A stretch of 64,000 nucleotides of DNA, taken from an uncultured Pseudomonadales bacterium (GTDB lineage Bacteria > Pseudomonadota > Gammaproteobacteria > Pseudomonadales > Pseudohongiellaceae). The notes under the pieces were generated by a model. The model had not been told where the DNA came from, did not search any database, and was given only the letters and a program-made list of their open reading frames with translations. Below, piece by piece: positions 9,605-19,585 of this stretch (position 1 is its first letter; each line of letters opens with the position of its first letter). Position numbers and translations under genes: made by a program. The DNA is taken from NCBI GenBank assembly GCA_943789485.1, contig CALSUH010000007.1, positions 248,001 to 312,000 on the forward strand, read 5' to 3'.

Positions 9605-10789
9605 CTAGGGCTCATGCTCAATGGGCGCGACTCCCTCGGGAGCGACCACAATTCGGCCTCTGCCAGTCCGCTCGGCGCTAACTGCTAACTGCGCTGCGGC
9701 ATTGGCTGTATTTGCTGCTACGCTTAGATTAGCCTCATCAACAAGGTGCACAGCAAAGGGCTGGGGCTTCTGAGCTTGTGGTTGCTGCTCAAGAACCTTG
9801 CCGCCAAACTGATCAGTCACTTGCGACTGCGTTGCTATACTATCCGCGCGCGGCCAGACAACCACTGCAACTATTAACATAGCGGCCAACATACCCGCAC
9901 TAACTACACGCACTGGTGAAAAAAGAGTACGCAGCGCAGCAGATAGGTAGTCGCTATCACAGATGGCCGCCCATACATGATGCGCAGTAATAAGCGCAGA
10001 TGTGCCCCCGTTTACTTCATTGCCGTCTAACACATCCTCGGCAAATGCAGCCAACAATGCCTTATCTACAAGTATATTAATACGTCGAGTGAGACCTCCC
10101 GAAGCCTGTGAAACTAGCCACTCGGCTCTTCTAGTCAGCAACTGTGGACAGGGGCAACCTGCAGCACCGAGACGAAAACGTACATACTCCGACAGTTCTC
10201 TCTTAGTCAGCGGATTCAGGTGAAAACTATGAGTGATACGCTCACGAAGCTGCCGAATATTCTTCGAACTTAGATTCTTATCCAGCTCAGGTTGACCAAA
10301 AAGAATAATCTGCATCAGCTTGTCGACTTGTGTTTCGAGATTACTGAACAGTCGAATCTCTTCCAGGGTTTCTACTGACATACCCTGAGCTTCTTCGATG
10401 ATAACCAGGACTCGTCTATTTTCTGTGTGTTGCTTAATAAGGTAATTTTGTAACTGCTGCATAACCAGCAACTTCGAAGTATCGCCCCTCACTGGCAGCT
10501 TTAATTCAAATGCAATAGCATACAGAATTTCATCTGGACTAAGCCTCGGGTTAGCAAGGTAGACAATTTCGGTGGTTTCCGGCAAACGTTCTTCCAACAT
10601 ACGGCAGAGCATCGTTTTGCCGCTGCCAACCTCGCCTACTACCTTCAAAATTCCTTCGCCGCCCTCGATTGCAAATAGCATCGCATCGAGCACCACACCC
10701 CTACCCTGATTGCCTCCGGAAAAAAACAACGAGGTATCGGGAGTAATACGAAAGGGATGTCGTTCGAGAGAAAAATAGTCCAAGTACAT
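9605..10789 (-). CDS. mshM: MshM, ExeA-like AAA ATPase of the MSHA locus
   Basis: The start at 10789 (MYLDYFSLERHPF) matches the family's usual first residues and has an AGGAG upstream. A longer frame reaches 10834 but lacks that support. Residues about 45-240 form an AAA ATPase: Walker A GEVGSGKT at 52-59, Walker B-like RVLVIIEEAQ, sensor region LRERITHSFHLNPL. A transmembrane helix (about VVSAGMLAAMLIVAVVVW) and a variable periplasmic tail follow. ExeA/MshM proteins help place or assemble the secretin through peptidoglycan, which fits the SPOR-like segment just downstream. It is the first gene of the visible pilus operon. Confidence 0.85.
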   Translation of the reverse strand: MYLDYFSLERHPFRITPDTSLFFSGGNQGRGVVLDAMLFAIEGGEGILKVVGEVGSGKTMLCRMLEERLPETTEIVYLANPRLSPDEILYAIAFELKLPVRGDTSKLLVMQQLQNYLIKQHTENRRVLVIIEEAQGMSVETLEEIRLFSNLETQVDKLMQIILFGQPELDKNLSSKNIRQLRERITHSFHLNPLTKRELSEYVRFRLGAAGCPCPQLLTRRAEWLVSQASGGLTRRINILVDKALLAAFAEDVLDGNEVNGGTSALITAHHVWAAICDSDYLSAALRTLFSPVRVVSAGMLAAMLIVAVVVWPRADSIATQSQVTDQFGGKVLEQQPQAQKPQPFAVHLVDEANLSVAANTANAAAQLAVSAERTGRGRIVVAPEGVAPIEHEP

Positions 10790-10985
10790 TTTTGCGTGGC
10801 TCCTGCCAGATACAGACTCTAGGCTCAGACGCATTTCGTGCGCCCAACACCAAGGCCTGATAAAAAACCAGTTCTAGTCAGTAGTATCGGGCAGGTGCAG
10901 GAGAAATTGATCAAAATTGCTGTATTTGGCAGACTTTAACCAGACGGGAGCGTAATTGAGGCATATTACGGGAGAATCAGGAATT

Positions 10986-11645
10986 TCAGGGGCTTATTTC
11001 TACCCCTAACTCGAAATCTGGGAGAATTTGCGACTCATTTTGGGCATCCTCAATCCAAACAGATAAAGCGGTATTTTGTAGCATTGTTTTCACGTATTCC
11101 TGACTGAATTTGGAAAGCTCGATACCATAAGTAGTGAAGCGCATCACGATAGGCGCGAACAGACAATCGGCCAAAGAAAACTCACCAAAGAGGTAGTCGC
11201 CGCGCCCAAAGAACTGAGCCCTAGCGTCGCTAAACAGCTGATCCACCCGCCTACATTCTGCTTCGGCTGCAGCCGTGATCTCTAATCTCTTCCGAGCTCT
11301 GCAGTTCATAGGCATCTCGCGCCGTATAGCCATGAAGCCAGAATGCATCTCGCTACAATAAGAGCGGCATAGGGCGCGCTCCTGAATTTTTGAGGGCAAA
11401 GCGGAGCCTTGTAGATATCTTTCTGACACGTACTCACAAATAGCCAACGAATCCCAGATTGTGCTTTCACCGTCCTTCAGCACAGGCACGCGGAGCGTTG
11501 GTGAATACTGCGCAAGCTTCTGCTGGTACCCATCAGTGAAGAGTGCAATATTAATTTCCTCGAAGGTGACACCAAAGTGCCTCAACAAAAGCCAGGGACG
11601 CAGCGACCATGATGAATAGTTCTTGTTGCCAATAACTAGCTGCAT
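10986..11645 (-). CDS. Glutathione S-transferase family protein
   Basis: A 219-residue cytosolic protein. The N-terminal thioredoxin-like domain starts MQLVIGNKNYSSWSLRPWLLLR, with Ser residues at the position of the catalytic Ser/Tyr, and has the cis-Pro RVPVLKDG and the glutathione-binding IWDSLAICEYV motif. The helical C-terminal domain has FSLADCLFAPIV, the usual GST capping-box region. It probably conjugates or reduces substrates with glutathione, but the substrate cannot be read from the sequence. It stands alone between mshM and an EamA gene, with about 200 bp on the left side of mshM separating the two. Confidence 0.9.
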   Translation of the reverse strand: MQLVIGNKNYSSWSLRPWLLLRHFGVTFEEINIALFTDGYQQKLAQYSPTLRVPVLKDGESTIWDSLAICEYVSERYLQGSALPSKIQERALCRSYCSEMHSGFMAIRREMPMNCRARKRLEITAAAEAECRRVDQLFSDARAQFFGRGDYLFGEFSLADCLFAPIVMRFTTYGIELSKFSQEYVKTMLQNTALSVWIEDAQNESQILPDFELGVEISP

Positions 11646-11915
11646 AGTCGACTCCCTCTTCCCTACTACCCTAAAACTTCATTTATCCTAAGTCCTGTAT
11701 AACACACCCTGCTCCACTCCAAAAAATCCAAAACTACTTCAAAGCAATAGCAAAAGAAAATAAATATAAATAGAGTTCAGGTATCCTATTGAGCAGCGAT
11801 AACTGTATTTGACTAACGAGCAAAAAATTTACATATCATTGACTTTGATTGATATTTTCCTTTTCTCGGCCTCTGCTTCAGCAAATAAGGCGAAATTTTA
11901 AAATTGGTACAGCTT
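11646..11915. other. AT-rich intergenic spacer without recognisable feature
   Basis: This 270-bp gap between two minus-strand genes is AT-rich and rich in A tracts. No ORF with a ribosome binding site, no clear hairpin terminator and no RNA gene is seen. Confidence 0.5.
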
Positions 11916-12845
11916 CTACTCAGGAAATTTCTGTCTCACTAGTTTGGTTCTGCAGAAATTGACCAACCTAATTAAACTTCCTGTGGTTAGGCCTACTCCT
12001 GTCAGTACTAGCATGCAGGCGAATAGCATGGAAAATGTAACTTCTTCTGCTAGAAAAAGATTCGCCCAAAACAAGCTGAATAAGGGAATCATGAATGTAT
12101 TGGTAACCGCGAGATTCGATCCTATTCGCGAGATGAGTCTATAGAACAAAACGAAAGCAAAGCCTGTACAAATTATCCCTAGACAGAGGACACTCAACCA
12201 GATCGAACCGGTTGGCATGCTCTCGGGCATTTTCCAAAGAGCAAGAGGCAATAGAGTTAGCGAGGAAAAAATCAGACTACCTGTCGTAATTGCAACGCCA
12301 CTTACTGTAGGAAGGTACTGAGCCATCAGGTTTATTGCTAAGCCATAGAATATCGACCCTACTATGCCTGCTGCTATCGCCAACAGGCTTGCGTTTGAGG
12401 ATACCGGTCCTGAGTAAACTACCATTAATAACACTACTCCAGAAAAACCGATGAACATACCAACTATTGCTACTAGTGAGAGTCGCTGCTGCCAGAAAGT
12501 AAACGCGATAATGGCAGTAAAGAAAGGAACGGTGGAATTGATAATCGAAGTAAATCCCGCCCCTATGCTCAAAGTAGCATAAGCCAGCAAGCAAAATGGC
12601 ACTGTCATATTGCACAGACTAAGAAGGAAAATAGGACGCCAATTCGACAAGATTTCGTGCGACTTACCCAGCACGATACAAACGGGCAATAGCACCAACA
12701 AAGCTGAAGCCACACGCATTTCAATGAGAAAGAAAGGGCCAAACACAGGCGAGCTAATTCGTAGGAACAAAAAAGAGGCTCCCCAAATAGCAGAAAGCAA
12801 TATAAGCATTAGATAGTCTTCTAAAGCGGGTTCACTGAGCTGCAT
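11916..12845 (-). CDS. EamA/DMT-superfamily metabolite exporter
   Basis: A 309-residue integral membrane protein with about ten hydrophobic helices in two EamA repeats. The first repeat begins LMLILLSAIWGASFLFLRI, a typical RhaT/EamA start, and the second begins around residue 150 with SLLAIAAGIVGSIFYGLAI. Members export amino acids, purines or other small metabolites, and the substrate here is unknown. It is followed closely upstream by an aminotransferase gene on the same strand (about 95 bp), so they may share a transcript. Confidence 0.88.
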   Translation of the reverse strand: MQLSEPALEDYLMLILLSAIWGASFLFLRISSPVFGPFFLIEMRVASALLVLLPVCIVLGKSHEILSNWRPIFLLSLCNMTVPFCLLAYATLSIGAGFTSIINSTVPFFTAIIAFTFWQQRLSLVAIVGMFIGFSGVVLLMVVYSGPVSSNASLLAIAAGIVGSIFYGLAINLMAQYLPTVSGVAITTGSLIFSSLTLLPLALWKMPESMPTGSIWLSVLCLGIICTGFAFVLFYRLISRIGSNLAVTNTFMIPLFSLFWANLFLAEEVTFSMLFACMLVLTGVGLTTGSLIRLVNFCRTKLVRQKFPE

Positions 12846-12940
12846 TATCGGGAAACCTATTCTGCGTAACCGCAGTGGGAGTTGTGCGCGAGATAGGAAT
12901 AGGCCGTCAAGTGAATTTACCGGACAGCCCGCTAGACTAA

Positions 12941-14116
12941 CTAAGCCGAGTAGACCGCTTGTGCCGCAGTCACTGCCTTACTAACCTCTACTTTTATGCC
13001 TTGGGTAGCGAGTACGTTGCCTAGTGCGGAAATACAAAACAATACATTGCTTTTGTTACTAGCAAAACCCATCAAACCAATGCGCCACACCGACCCTGCA
13101 AGCGTGCCAAGGCCAGAGCCAATTTCAAGATTGTAGTCGTTTAATAAGGCGGCGCGAACAGCCGCATCATCCACTGAAGTTGGGAATGAAACTACATTTA
13201 GCTGAGGAAGACGGAACTCCTTATCCACCACAAATTTGAGACCCAACGATTCTAGACCTACAACCAAGGCGGCGTGATTCAGATCATGTCGATCCCAGGC
13301 GTTCTGCAAACCTTCTTCGTGAAGAATCAATAAGGATTCGTGCAGGGCATAAAGAGAATTCACCGGTGCCGTGTGGTGGTAGGAGCGCTTCGCATCGTTA
13401 CCCCAGTAGCCCATGACCAAATTTAGATCGAGAAACCAACTCTGGACCTTCGATTTGCGCTCACGTATTGACCGAGCCGCACGCTCAGAAAAAGATACCG
13501 GAGACAATCCCGGAACACAGGATAGACACTTCTGCGTCCCTGAGTAGATCGCGTCGATACCCCATTCATCAACAAGCAGCTCAATGCCACCTAATGATGT
13601 CACGGCATCGACGATAGACAGACAATCGTACTTCGCAGCCAGACCGCAAAGCGCCTCTACATCAGAGCGAGTTCCTGTTGAGGTTTCGGCATGCACAAAA
13701 GCTATGGCCTTGGCATCCGGGTTATCAGTCAAAGCTTGTTCGGCCTTGTCGATATCAATGGTGCTGCTCCAAGGGTCTTCCACCATGATCGCCTCGGCAC
13801 CACAACGCTGTACATTTTCTTTCATGCGCCCGCCGAAAACGCCGTTCTGACAGATAATAACCTTATCACCGCGCTCAATCAGGTTTACAAATACTGTTTC
13901 CATACCCGCAGAGCCAGGGGCAGATACCGGCATTGTAAGTTCGTTTTCTGTTTTAAAGGCGTATTGCAGGAGTTGCTTGATCTCATCCATCATCTGGATA
14001 AAGGCAGGATCAAGATGCCCTATCGTAGGGCGTGACAAAGCCTCAAGAATCCGTGGATTAACATCGGAAGGACCGGGTCCCATGAGTGTTCGAACGGGCG
14101 GATGAAATGATTTCAT
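12941..14116 (-). CDS. Class V PLP aminotransferase, alanine/serine-glyoxylate type
   Basis: A 391-residue cytosolic PLP enzyme. Features of the AGXT/serine-glyoxylate group are the start MGPGPSDVNPRIL, the PGSAGMETVF phosphate-binding region (about 67-76), the PLP-ring aspartate in SIVDAVTS (D170), the Schiff-base lysine in SGTQKCLS (K196) and the C-terminal RIGLMGFAS. It probably transfers an amino group from alanine or serine to glyoxylate, but other 2-oxo acids are possible. It lies just downstream of the terminator that ends the ribosomal block. Confidence 0.88.
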   Translation of the reverse strand: MKSFHPPVRTLMGPGPSDVNPRILEALSRPTIGHLDPAFIQMMDEIKQLLQYAFKTENELTMPVSAPGSAGMETVFVNLIERGDKVIICQNGVFGGRMKENVQRCGAEAIMVEDPWSSTIDIDKAEQALTDNPDAKAIAFVHAETSTGTRSDVEALCGLAAKYDCLSIVDAVTSLGGIELLVDEWGIDAIYSGTQKCLSCVPGLSPVSFSERAARSIRERKSKVQSWFLDLNLVMGYWGNDAKRSYHHTAPVNSLYALHESLLILHEEGLQNAWDRHDLNHAALVVGLESLGLKFVVDKEFRLPQLNVVSFPTSVDDAAVRAALLNDYNLEIGSGLGTLAGSVWRIGLMGFASNKSNVLFCISALGNVLATQGIKVEVSKAVTAAQAVYSA

Positions 14117-14185
14117 TGCGTGCTAACCTCTGAGTGCTCTTGTAAAAGTGGTTCTGTATCGCGTCTGGGGAAAAACAGAACCCAT

Positions 14186-14212
14186 AAAAAAGCCGAGTAT
14201 AACCCGGCTTTT
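14186..14212 (-). terminator. Rho-independent terminator of the alpha operon (after rplQ)
   Basis: AAAAGCCGGGTT...ACTCGGCTTTTTT on the minus strand: a GC-rich stem with a U run, 25 bp after the rplQ stop. It closes the long ribosomal protein/RNA polymerase block. The plus strand also carries a short T run. Confidence 0.85.
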
Positions 14213-14237
14213 CTGTAGACTATTGAAAAATAACGAG

Positions 14238-14639
14238 TTAATCGTCAGTAGATTCCACCACTGAATCATCAGCTTCGGCATTTGGCCGACCTACCAATTC
14301 GACATAAGCCATAGTCGCTTTGTCACCGGCGCGATCGCCACACTTGAGAATGCGGATATAACCGCCGGGACGGTCTGTGTAACGCGGACCTAGTTCGGTA
14401 AACAGTTTACCCACCGCAGCTTTGCTACGAGTACGACTGAATGCCAAGCGCCGGTTTGCCACACTGTCCTTCTTTGCCAAAGTAATCAGCGGCTCAGCAA
14501 CGGACCTAAGCTCCTTGGCTTTGATTAGTGTGGTTTTGATGATTTCATGCTCAACTAATGAAATAGCCATATTTCTAAACATGGCTTGTCGGTGCGAACT
14601 ATTTCTATTTAGCTGGCGACCACTTTGTCTATGACGCAT
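14238..14639 (-). CDS. rplQ: 50S ribosomal protein L17
   Basis: L17 of the large subunit, near the peptide exit tunnel. The start [25 protein letters not shown] is the universal L17 signature. At 133 residues it is slightly longer than the E. coli protein because of an acidic tail ([11 protein letters not shown]). It is the last gene of the alpha operon, 33 bp after rpoA and followed by a clear terminator. Confidence 0.97.
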   Translation of the reverse strand: MRHRQSGRQLNRNSSHRQAMFRNMAISLVEHEIIKTTLIKAKELRSVAEPLITLAKKDSVANRRLAFSRTRSKAAVGKLFTELGPRYTDRPGGYIRILKCGDRAGDKATMAYVELVGRPNAEADDSVVESTDD

Positions 14640-14672
14640 AACTCGTTACCTTATCTAAGGACTGAACTTGTT

Positions 14673-15671
14673 CTAAGCTGCCCGATCGTCTGATTTAAGA
14701 CTGGACGGAGGCCAATTTTCTAGACGCAGACCGAGTGATAGTCCACGCGTAGCCAACACGTCTTTAATCTCTGTTAAAGACTTCTTACCTAAGTTAGGCG
14801 TCTTCAACAGTTCAACTTCTGTGCGCTGAATAAGATCACCAATGTAATAAATATCTTCAGCCTTGAGGCAATTCGCAGAACGTACTGTCAATTCAAGGTC
14901 ATCGACCGGGCGAAGCAGAATCGGATCAATTTCATCTTCATGCTCTTCCGGCTCTGCAACGATTTCACTTTGCAGATCAACGAATACCGCTAACTGATGC
15001 TGCAAGATTGTAGCTGCACGGCGAATAGCTTCTTCTGGGTCAATAGTGCCGTTAGTTTCAACATCGATAACCAACTTGTCGAGGTCAGTGCGTTGCTCAA
15101 CACGAGCACTTTCAACCGCGTAAGATACTCGAATAACTGGCGTGTAGGAAGCGTCGAGGAGAAGCCTTCCAACACTACGAGTCTCATCTTCTTCAGAAGC
15201 TCGACTATCTGCTGGAGAATATCCTCTGCCCTTACGAACAGTTAGGCGCATGTTCAGCTCGCCATTCGCATTTAGGTTTGCGATAACATGATCTGGATTC
15301 ATGATCTCAACATCGTGGTCTACAGTAATATCACTTGCAGTTACGATGCCAGATCCTTTCTTGTTTAGAGTAAGAACCGCTTCATCTTTATTATTTAGGA
15401 CTATGGCGAGGCCTTTAAGGTTAAGAAGGATTTCTATTACATCCTCCCGCACGCCTTCTATAGTGCTGTACTCATGAACAACACCATCTATTTCGACTTC
15501 TTCAACTGCAGCGCCTGGCATAGAAGAAAGTAAGATTCTTCGTAGTGCATTACCCAATGTATGGCCAAAGCCGCGCTCTAGCGGCTCTAATACAACCTTC
15601 GAGTGACAGGAGTCGAACTCGTCGACCTGTATCACTTGCGGCGTTAAAAAATCTGATAAAGAAATTTGCAT
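14673..15671 (-). CDS. rpoA: RNA polymerase alpha subunit
   Basis: The start at 15671 ([19 protein letters not shown]) fits the family better than an upstream in-frame start. The N-terminal dimerisation domain has [20 protein letters not shown]. The C-terminal domain, which binds UP elements and activators, has [18 protein letters not shown]. The protein is 332 residues, normal for a gammaproteobacterial alpha subunit. It lies in the alpha operon between rpsD and rplQ. Confidence 0.98.
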   Translation of the reverse strand: MQISLSDFLTPQVIQVDEFDSCHSKVVLEPLERGFGHTLGNALRRILLSSMPGAAVEEVEIDGVVHEYSTIEGVREDVIEILLNLKGLAIVLNNKDEAVLTLNKKGSGIVTASDITVDHDVEIMNPDHVIANLNANGELNMRLTVRKGRGYSPADSRASEEDETRSVGRLLLDASYTPVIRVSYAVESARVEQRTDLDKLVIDVETNGTIDPEEAIRRAATILQHQLAVFVDLQSEIVAEPEEHEDEIDPILLRPVDDLELTVRSANCLKAEDIYYIGDLIQRTEVELLKTPNLGKKSLTEIKDVLATRGLSLGLRLENWPPSSLKSDDRAA

Positions 15672-15697
15672 GAAACCCACCCTTTGTGTGATTGTCA

Positions 15698-16318
15698 CTA
15701 CTTAGAATATAGCTCGACGATTAGGTTTTCGTTGATCTCTGAAGGCAGATCTTCACGCTCAGGCTTGCGCGTGAACTGACCTTCTAACTTGCTTTGATCT
15801 ACTGTTATCCAATCGATCGGATTTCGCTGCGAAGCCAATTCCAATGCTGATTTAATTCGTAGCTGTTCTTTCGCTTTCTGACGAATAGCAACAGAGTCAC
15901 CTTCAGAAACGCGGTAAGAAGCAATATTTACCACTTCACCATTCACTGTGATGGATTTGTGCGCAACAAGTTGACGTGATTCGGCGCGAGTCGAACCAAA
16001 ACCCATACGATAGACAACGTTGTCTAGACGGCATTCCAATAGCTGCAATAGATTTTCACCCGTCGCACCTTTGATTCGAGCCGCTTCCTTATAGTACCCC
16101 CGGAACTGCTTCTCCAGAACACCATAAGTTCTTCTAACTTTTTGCTTCTCTCGAAGTTGCACACCGTAATCAGAGAGGCGACCACGACGGGCGCCATGCT
16201 GGCCAGGAATCGTATCGGCCTTGCACTTACTATCTAGTGGGCGAACGCCGCTCTTCAAGAACAGATCTGTTCCTTCACGACGGGACAACTTACATTTTGG
16301 GCCTAAATAACGGGCCAT
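15698..16318 (-). CDS. rpsD: 30S ribosomal protein S4
   Basis: A primary 16S rRNA-binding protein of 206 residues with an S4 RNA-binding domain ([35 protein letters not shown]). In enterobacteria S4 is the translational repressor of the alpha operon. The usual neighbours rpsM-rpsK-rpsD-rpoA-rplQ are all here, so similar control is plausible, though no leader pseudoknot was identified. Confidence 0.97.
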   Translation of the reverse strand: MARYLGPKCKLSRREGTDLFLKSGVRPLDSKCKADTIPGQHGARRGRLSDYGVQLREKQKVRRTYGVLEKQFRGYYKEAARIKGATGENLLQLLECRLDNVVYRMGFGSTRAESRQLVAHKSITVNGEVVNIASYRVSEGDSVAIRQKAKEQLRIKSALELASQRNPIDWITVDQSKLEGQFTRKPEREDLPSEINENLIVELYSK

Positions 16319-16371
16319 AGTCTATCTCCTGTGCTCTTTGACGATCAGAAGAGCTTCTGCTTACTTATCGT

Positions 16372-16767
16372 TTAAACGCGACGCTTCTTAGGGGGTCTAC
16401 AGCCATTGTGTGGAATAGGCGTGACGTCAGTAATATTTCCAACTCGAAGACCGCAATTATTCAAGGCTCTTACAGCCGATTCGCGACCAGGACCAGGACC
16501 GTTAACCTTCACGTCCAGAGTCTGCAATCCATAGAGTTCGATCGCCGCTTTTCCTGCCTTCTCTGCCGCAACCTGAGCCGCGAAAGGCGTGCTCTTTCTG
16601 GAACCACGGAAACCGGAACCGCCGGCAGTCGCCCAGGCCAAAGCATTACCCTGACGATCCGTAATAGTAATGATCGTGTTATTAAAGGATGCATGGATAA
16701 AAGCAAGGCCATCAATAACAGCGTTGCGGGTTTTTTTCTTAGTCGACTTTTCTGCTGGCTTAGCCAT
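16372..16767 (-). CDS. rpsK: 30S ribosomal protein S11
   Basis: Platform protein of the small subunit, 131 residues, with the signature [23 protein letters not shown] and the basic end [11 protein letters not shown]. It is separated from rpsM by an inserted palindromic element, an unusually long gap for these genes. Its ribosome binding site is weak (GATGGAA). Confidence 0.97.
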   Translation of the reverse strand: MAKPAEKSTKKKTRNAVIDGLAFIHASFNNTIITITDRQGNALAWATAGGSGFRGSRKSTPFAAQVAAEKAGKAAIELYGLQTLDVKVNGPGPGRESAVRALNNCGLRVGNITDVTPIPHNGCRPPKKRRV

Positions 16768-16799
16768 AAATTATTCCATCTAACTCTAAATATCGATTC

Positions 16800-16872
16800 G
16801 GGGTCAGAGTAAAAATTCTGAATCTCTTTCACAATTTTCACTGAACTGTGAAAGAATTTTTACTCTGACCCC
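16800..16872. repeat. 73-bp REP-like palindrome with GGGGTCAGAGTAAAA ends (copy 1)
   Basis: The left end GGGGTCAGAGTAAAAATTC is matched by its reverse complement at the right end. Inside lies a second stem (CTTTCACA/TGTGAAAG), with an unpaired CTGAATCT-type bulge on one side only. This is the shape of REP elements mobilised by REP-associated tyrosine transposases (RAYTs). It fills most of the rpsM-rpsK spacer, starting 8 bp after rpsM. A second element with the same ends is at 44461-44534. No transposase gene is in the window. Confidence 0.85.
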
Positions 16873-16880
16873 AATTAGTA

Positions 16881-17237
16881 TCACTTACGAATTGGTTTGC
16901 GAGGACCTTTCCTTGTTCTAGCATTTGTTTTCGTGCGCTGACCCCGAACTGGCAGAGAACGACGATGACGAATACCACGGTTGCAACCTAAATCCATAAG
17001 ACGCTTGATGTTCATGGATACTGCGCGTCTGAGGTCGCCCTCAGTAGTATGGTTCGCCACTTCCCCGCGAATGCTGTCCAATTGTTCAGGGCTGAGCTCA
17101 CTAGTCTTTGTTGACGGCATGATTCCAGTCTTGTCACAAATCGCACTTGCGGTAGTTGGGCCAATTCCAAACACATAACGTAAAGAAATAACGATGTGCT
17201 TGTTATCAGGTATGTTGACTCCGGCAATACGTGCCAT
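16881..17237 (-). CDS. rpsM: 30S ribosomal protein S13
   Basis: Small-subunit head protein that contacts the P-site tRNA and L5, 118 residues. The start [19 protein letters not shown] and the basic end [21 protein letters not shown] are typical. It is the first gene of the alpha operon, after rpmJ. Confidence 0.97.
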   Translation of the reverse strand: MARIAGVNIPDNKHIVISLRYVFGIGPTTASAICDKTGIMPSTKTSELSPEQLDSIRGEVANHTTEGDLRRAVSMNIKRLMDLGCNRGIRHRRSLPVRGQRTKTNARTRKGPRKPIRK

Positions 17238-17290
17238 AAAAGGTGCTCCGTTCTCTACTAATCTTGCTTACGAATTCGGTCGTGCCAGGA

Positions 17291-17407
17291 TTAACCCTGA
17301 CGTTGCTTGTGTCTTGGCTCAGATTTGCAAATTACTCGCACAGAACCATTACGCTTAATTACTTTGCAGTTTCGGCAAATTTTCTTAACAGATGCTCTAA
17401 CTTTCAT
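17291..17407 (-). CDS. rpmJ: 50S ribosomal protein L36
   Basis: A 38-residue protein too short for ordinary ORF cutoffs. It begins [19 protein letters not shown] and ends RHKQRQG. Four metal ligands, C11, C14, C27 and H33, show the zinc-binding form of L36. It sits between secY and rpsM as in other gammaproteobacteria, with an upstream GGAGAACG ribosome binding site. Confidence 0.95.
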   Translation of the reverse strand: MKVRASVKKICRNCKVIKRNGSVRVICKSEPRHKQRQG

Positions 17408-17464
17408 GTTCGTTCTCCATTATTCTTTAAATAGTATCTGTGGACATAAACAACCAGAGAGTGA

Positions 17465-18790
17465 CTAAATACCACTACGTCCGTAGTTACCTAACTTCGA
17501 TTTCTTCATCAGGGAATCATACTGATGAGACATTAGGTGCGACTGCACCTGGGACCAAAAGTCCATAGTTACAACCACCGAAATCAATAGCGCCGTGCCA
17601 CCGAGGTTAAAGGGCACATTGGCAAACATTTGCATAAAATTGGGTAACAAACACACCAGTGTGATGTACACAGCTCCAAACATAGTCAGCCTAGTGATTA
17701 CACCGTCGATGTACTTTGCGGTTTGCTCGCCAGGTCGAATGCCAGGAATAAATGCACTAGAACGCTTCAAATTCTCGGCAACATCGCGTGGATTAAATAC
17801 AAGTGCTGTATAAAAAAAGCAAAAGAATATAATCATCGCGCTAAAGATAATAATGTAAAGAGGCTGACCGGGGCCGATGAGAAAAGCTAATTCCTGCAAC
17901 CACTCCGAACCCTCAGCCTGACCAAACCAGTTCGCAATACTGGCAGGGAATAACAAGATACTACTGGCGAAAATTGCTGGTATAACACCCGCCATATTAA
18001 TCTTAAGAGGTAGATGGCTAGCTTGAGCTTGATACATCTTCCTCCCCTGCTGTCGCTTCGCATAGTTGACGGTGATGCGTCGCTGCGCTCTTTCTATATA
18101 GACGATACAGGCGATAACGCCAATCGCAATCAATCCCACGACTAGCAATAACACACCATTGATCTGTCCTTCGTACGCCTGTGTCAGCGATGTACCGATA
18201 GCGGCCGGAAAGCCCGCCACGATGCCTGCGAAGATCAGCATCGATATGCCATTGCCGATGCCTTTTTCTGTTATCTGCTCACCCAGCCACATCAGGAACA
18301 TAGCCCCAGTCACTAGAGATACAATCGCTGTCAAGTTAAAGGCAAGACCGGGTGCGTACGCCATTGGCGATAAAAGCCCAACTGTCATACCGGTTCCCTG
18401 AACAGTCGCTAGCGCCAAAGCACCGTAACGCGTGTATTGGGAGATTTTACGGCGACCAGACTCACCTTCTTTCTTTAACTGATCTAACTGCGGGCTTACC
18501 GCAGAAAGCAACTGCATGATAATCGAAGCTGATATATAAGGCATAATGCCTAGAGCCAAGATGCTCATTCTTTCTAGAGCACCACCACCGAACATATTAA
18601 TCATATCCGTGAACGTGCCTTCCTGTGCTGAGAAAAAAGACGCTAACTGCAATGGATCAATTCCAGGCACAGGGATATGTGTACCGATTCGGTAAACAAA
18701 AAGAGCAAACAGTAGAAACAATAGACGTGACTTCAGTTCGCCCAATCCGGCGCCTATGTTTTCTGGATTTATATTTGGTTTATTTGCCAT
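17465..18790 (-). CDS. secY: SecY, protein-conducting channel subunit
   Basis: Core of the SecYEG translocon, 441 residues with about ten transmembrane helices. Signatures include [11 protein letters not shown] after the first helix, the plug-region sequence [28 protein letters not shown] and [22 protein letters not shown]. It lies at the end of the spc operon after rplO, its normal place. secE is in this window at 45085-45453. Confidence 0.98.
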   Translation of the reverse strand: MANKPNINPENIGAGLGELKSRLLFLLFALFVYRIGTHIPVPGIDPLQLASFFSAQEGTFTDMINMFGGGALERMSILALGIMPYISASIIMQLLSAVSPQLDQLKKEGESGRRKISQYTRYGALALATVQGTGMTVGLLSPMAYAPGLAFNLTAIVSLVTGAMFLMWLGEQITEKGIGNGISMLIFAGIVAGFPAAIGTSLTQAYEGQINGVLLLVVGLIAIGVIACIVYIERAQRRITVNYAKRQQGRKMYQAQASHLPLKINMAGVIPAIFASSILLFPASIANWFGQAEGSEWLQELAFLIGPGQPLYIIIFSAMIIFFCFFYTALVFNPRDVAENLKRSSAFIPGIRPGEQTAKYIDGVITRLTMFGAVYITLVCLLPNFMQMFANVPFNLGGTALLISVVVTMDFWSQVQSHLMSHQYDSLMKKSKLGNYGRSGI

Positions 18791-18815
18791 TGTCTATTTT
18801 ACTAGTTCGCTATTC

Positions 18816-19358
18816 TTATGCCGCAGTAGCGTCGTCATTTTTAGCCTTAACAGGCTTCTTCTTAGCCGACTTGGCAGGCTTGTCAGCCTTCTTCGCCAAC
18901 TTCTTAACTTTTACAGGAACTTCTATATCGATGACCTTGCCGCCGGCAGCTTCGATTGCTGTTCGCGCGCCTTTAGTTGCACCAATCCCTTCCAGAGTAA
19001 CGGCCTTAGTCACATCACCGGACAACATTACCTTCACTCTCTTCATCCCGGCAGTAATTAGGTTCGCCTTACGCAGCACTTCAATAGTGATAACCTCTGC
19101 ATCGAGCTTGTTCAATTCTGATGTGCGAACCTCGGCTGAAACACGACCTATACGAGAGCTAAAACCGTACTTAGGTAAACGCATTTGCAAAGGCATCTGA
19201 CCGCCTTCGAATCCTGGTCGAACTGTACCGCCAGTACGAGACTTCTGACCTTTGTGACCGCTGCCAGCAGTCTTTCCCGAGCCACTACCGATACCGCGAC
19301 CCACGCGTTTCTTAGCTTTATGGCTACCAGGAGCTGGGCTTAATGTATTTAATTCCAT
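18816..19358 (-). CDS. rplO: 50S ribosomal protein L15 with a long lysine/alanine-rich C-terminal tail
   Basis: L15 has the normal glycine-rich start ([32 protein letters not shown] region) and core ([26 protein letters not shown]). A GTG lies one codon before the ATG used here, but the AAGGA spacing favours the ATG. After residue 144, about the end of the E. coli protein, comes a 36-residue tail rich in Lys, Ala and Pro. The tail's function is unknown, but it may reach out over the ribosome surface. Confidence 0.96.
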   Translation of the reverse strand: MELNTLSPAPGSHKAKKRVGRGIGSGSGKTAGSGHKGQKSRTGGTVRPGFEGGQMPLQMRLPKYGFSSRIGRVSAEVRTSELNKLDAEVITIEVLRKANLITAGMKRVKVMLSGDVTKAVTLEGIGATKGARTAIEAAGGKVIDIEVPVKVKKLAKKADKPAKSAKKKPVKAKNDDATAA

Positions 19359-19368
19359 CACAATTTCC

Positions 19369-19551
19369 TTAGTCTACGGCGACCATGTAGCTAACTTTGT
19401 TAATCATTCCGCGTACCGACGGAGTATCTTCCACCTCGACGGATTGGTTCATGCGACGCAGGCCCAATCCTCTCAAGCAAAGCTTGTGCTTTGGAAGTGT
19501 GCCGATCGGGCTACGTACTAACGTAACTTTCACTGTCTTTTTCTTCGCCAT
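19369..19551 (-). CDS. rpmD: 50S ribosomal protein L30
   Basis: A 60-residue L30 ([46 protein letters not shown]). It binds 23S rRNA and lies between rpsE and rplO, as expected in the spc operon. Confidence 0.96.
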   Translation of the reverse strand: MAKKKTVKVTLVRSPIGTLPKHKLCLRGLGLRRMNQSVEVEDTPSVRGMINKVSYMVAVD

Positions 19552-19585
19552 TTTTTTAACCGCCTATCCTTAACCCGTCTAGTCT

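Noticed and set aside
12941..14116. Alanine-glyoxylate aminotransferase as consumer of PAL-derived glyoxylate
   Set aside because: Attractive on paper, but the gene is more than 40 kb from the PAL-like gene and cytosolic, with no linking signal.
17238..17290. S4-binding pseudoknot of the alpha operon leader
   Set aside because: The 53-nt rpmJ-rpsM spacer is too short and does not show the enterobacterial pattern.
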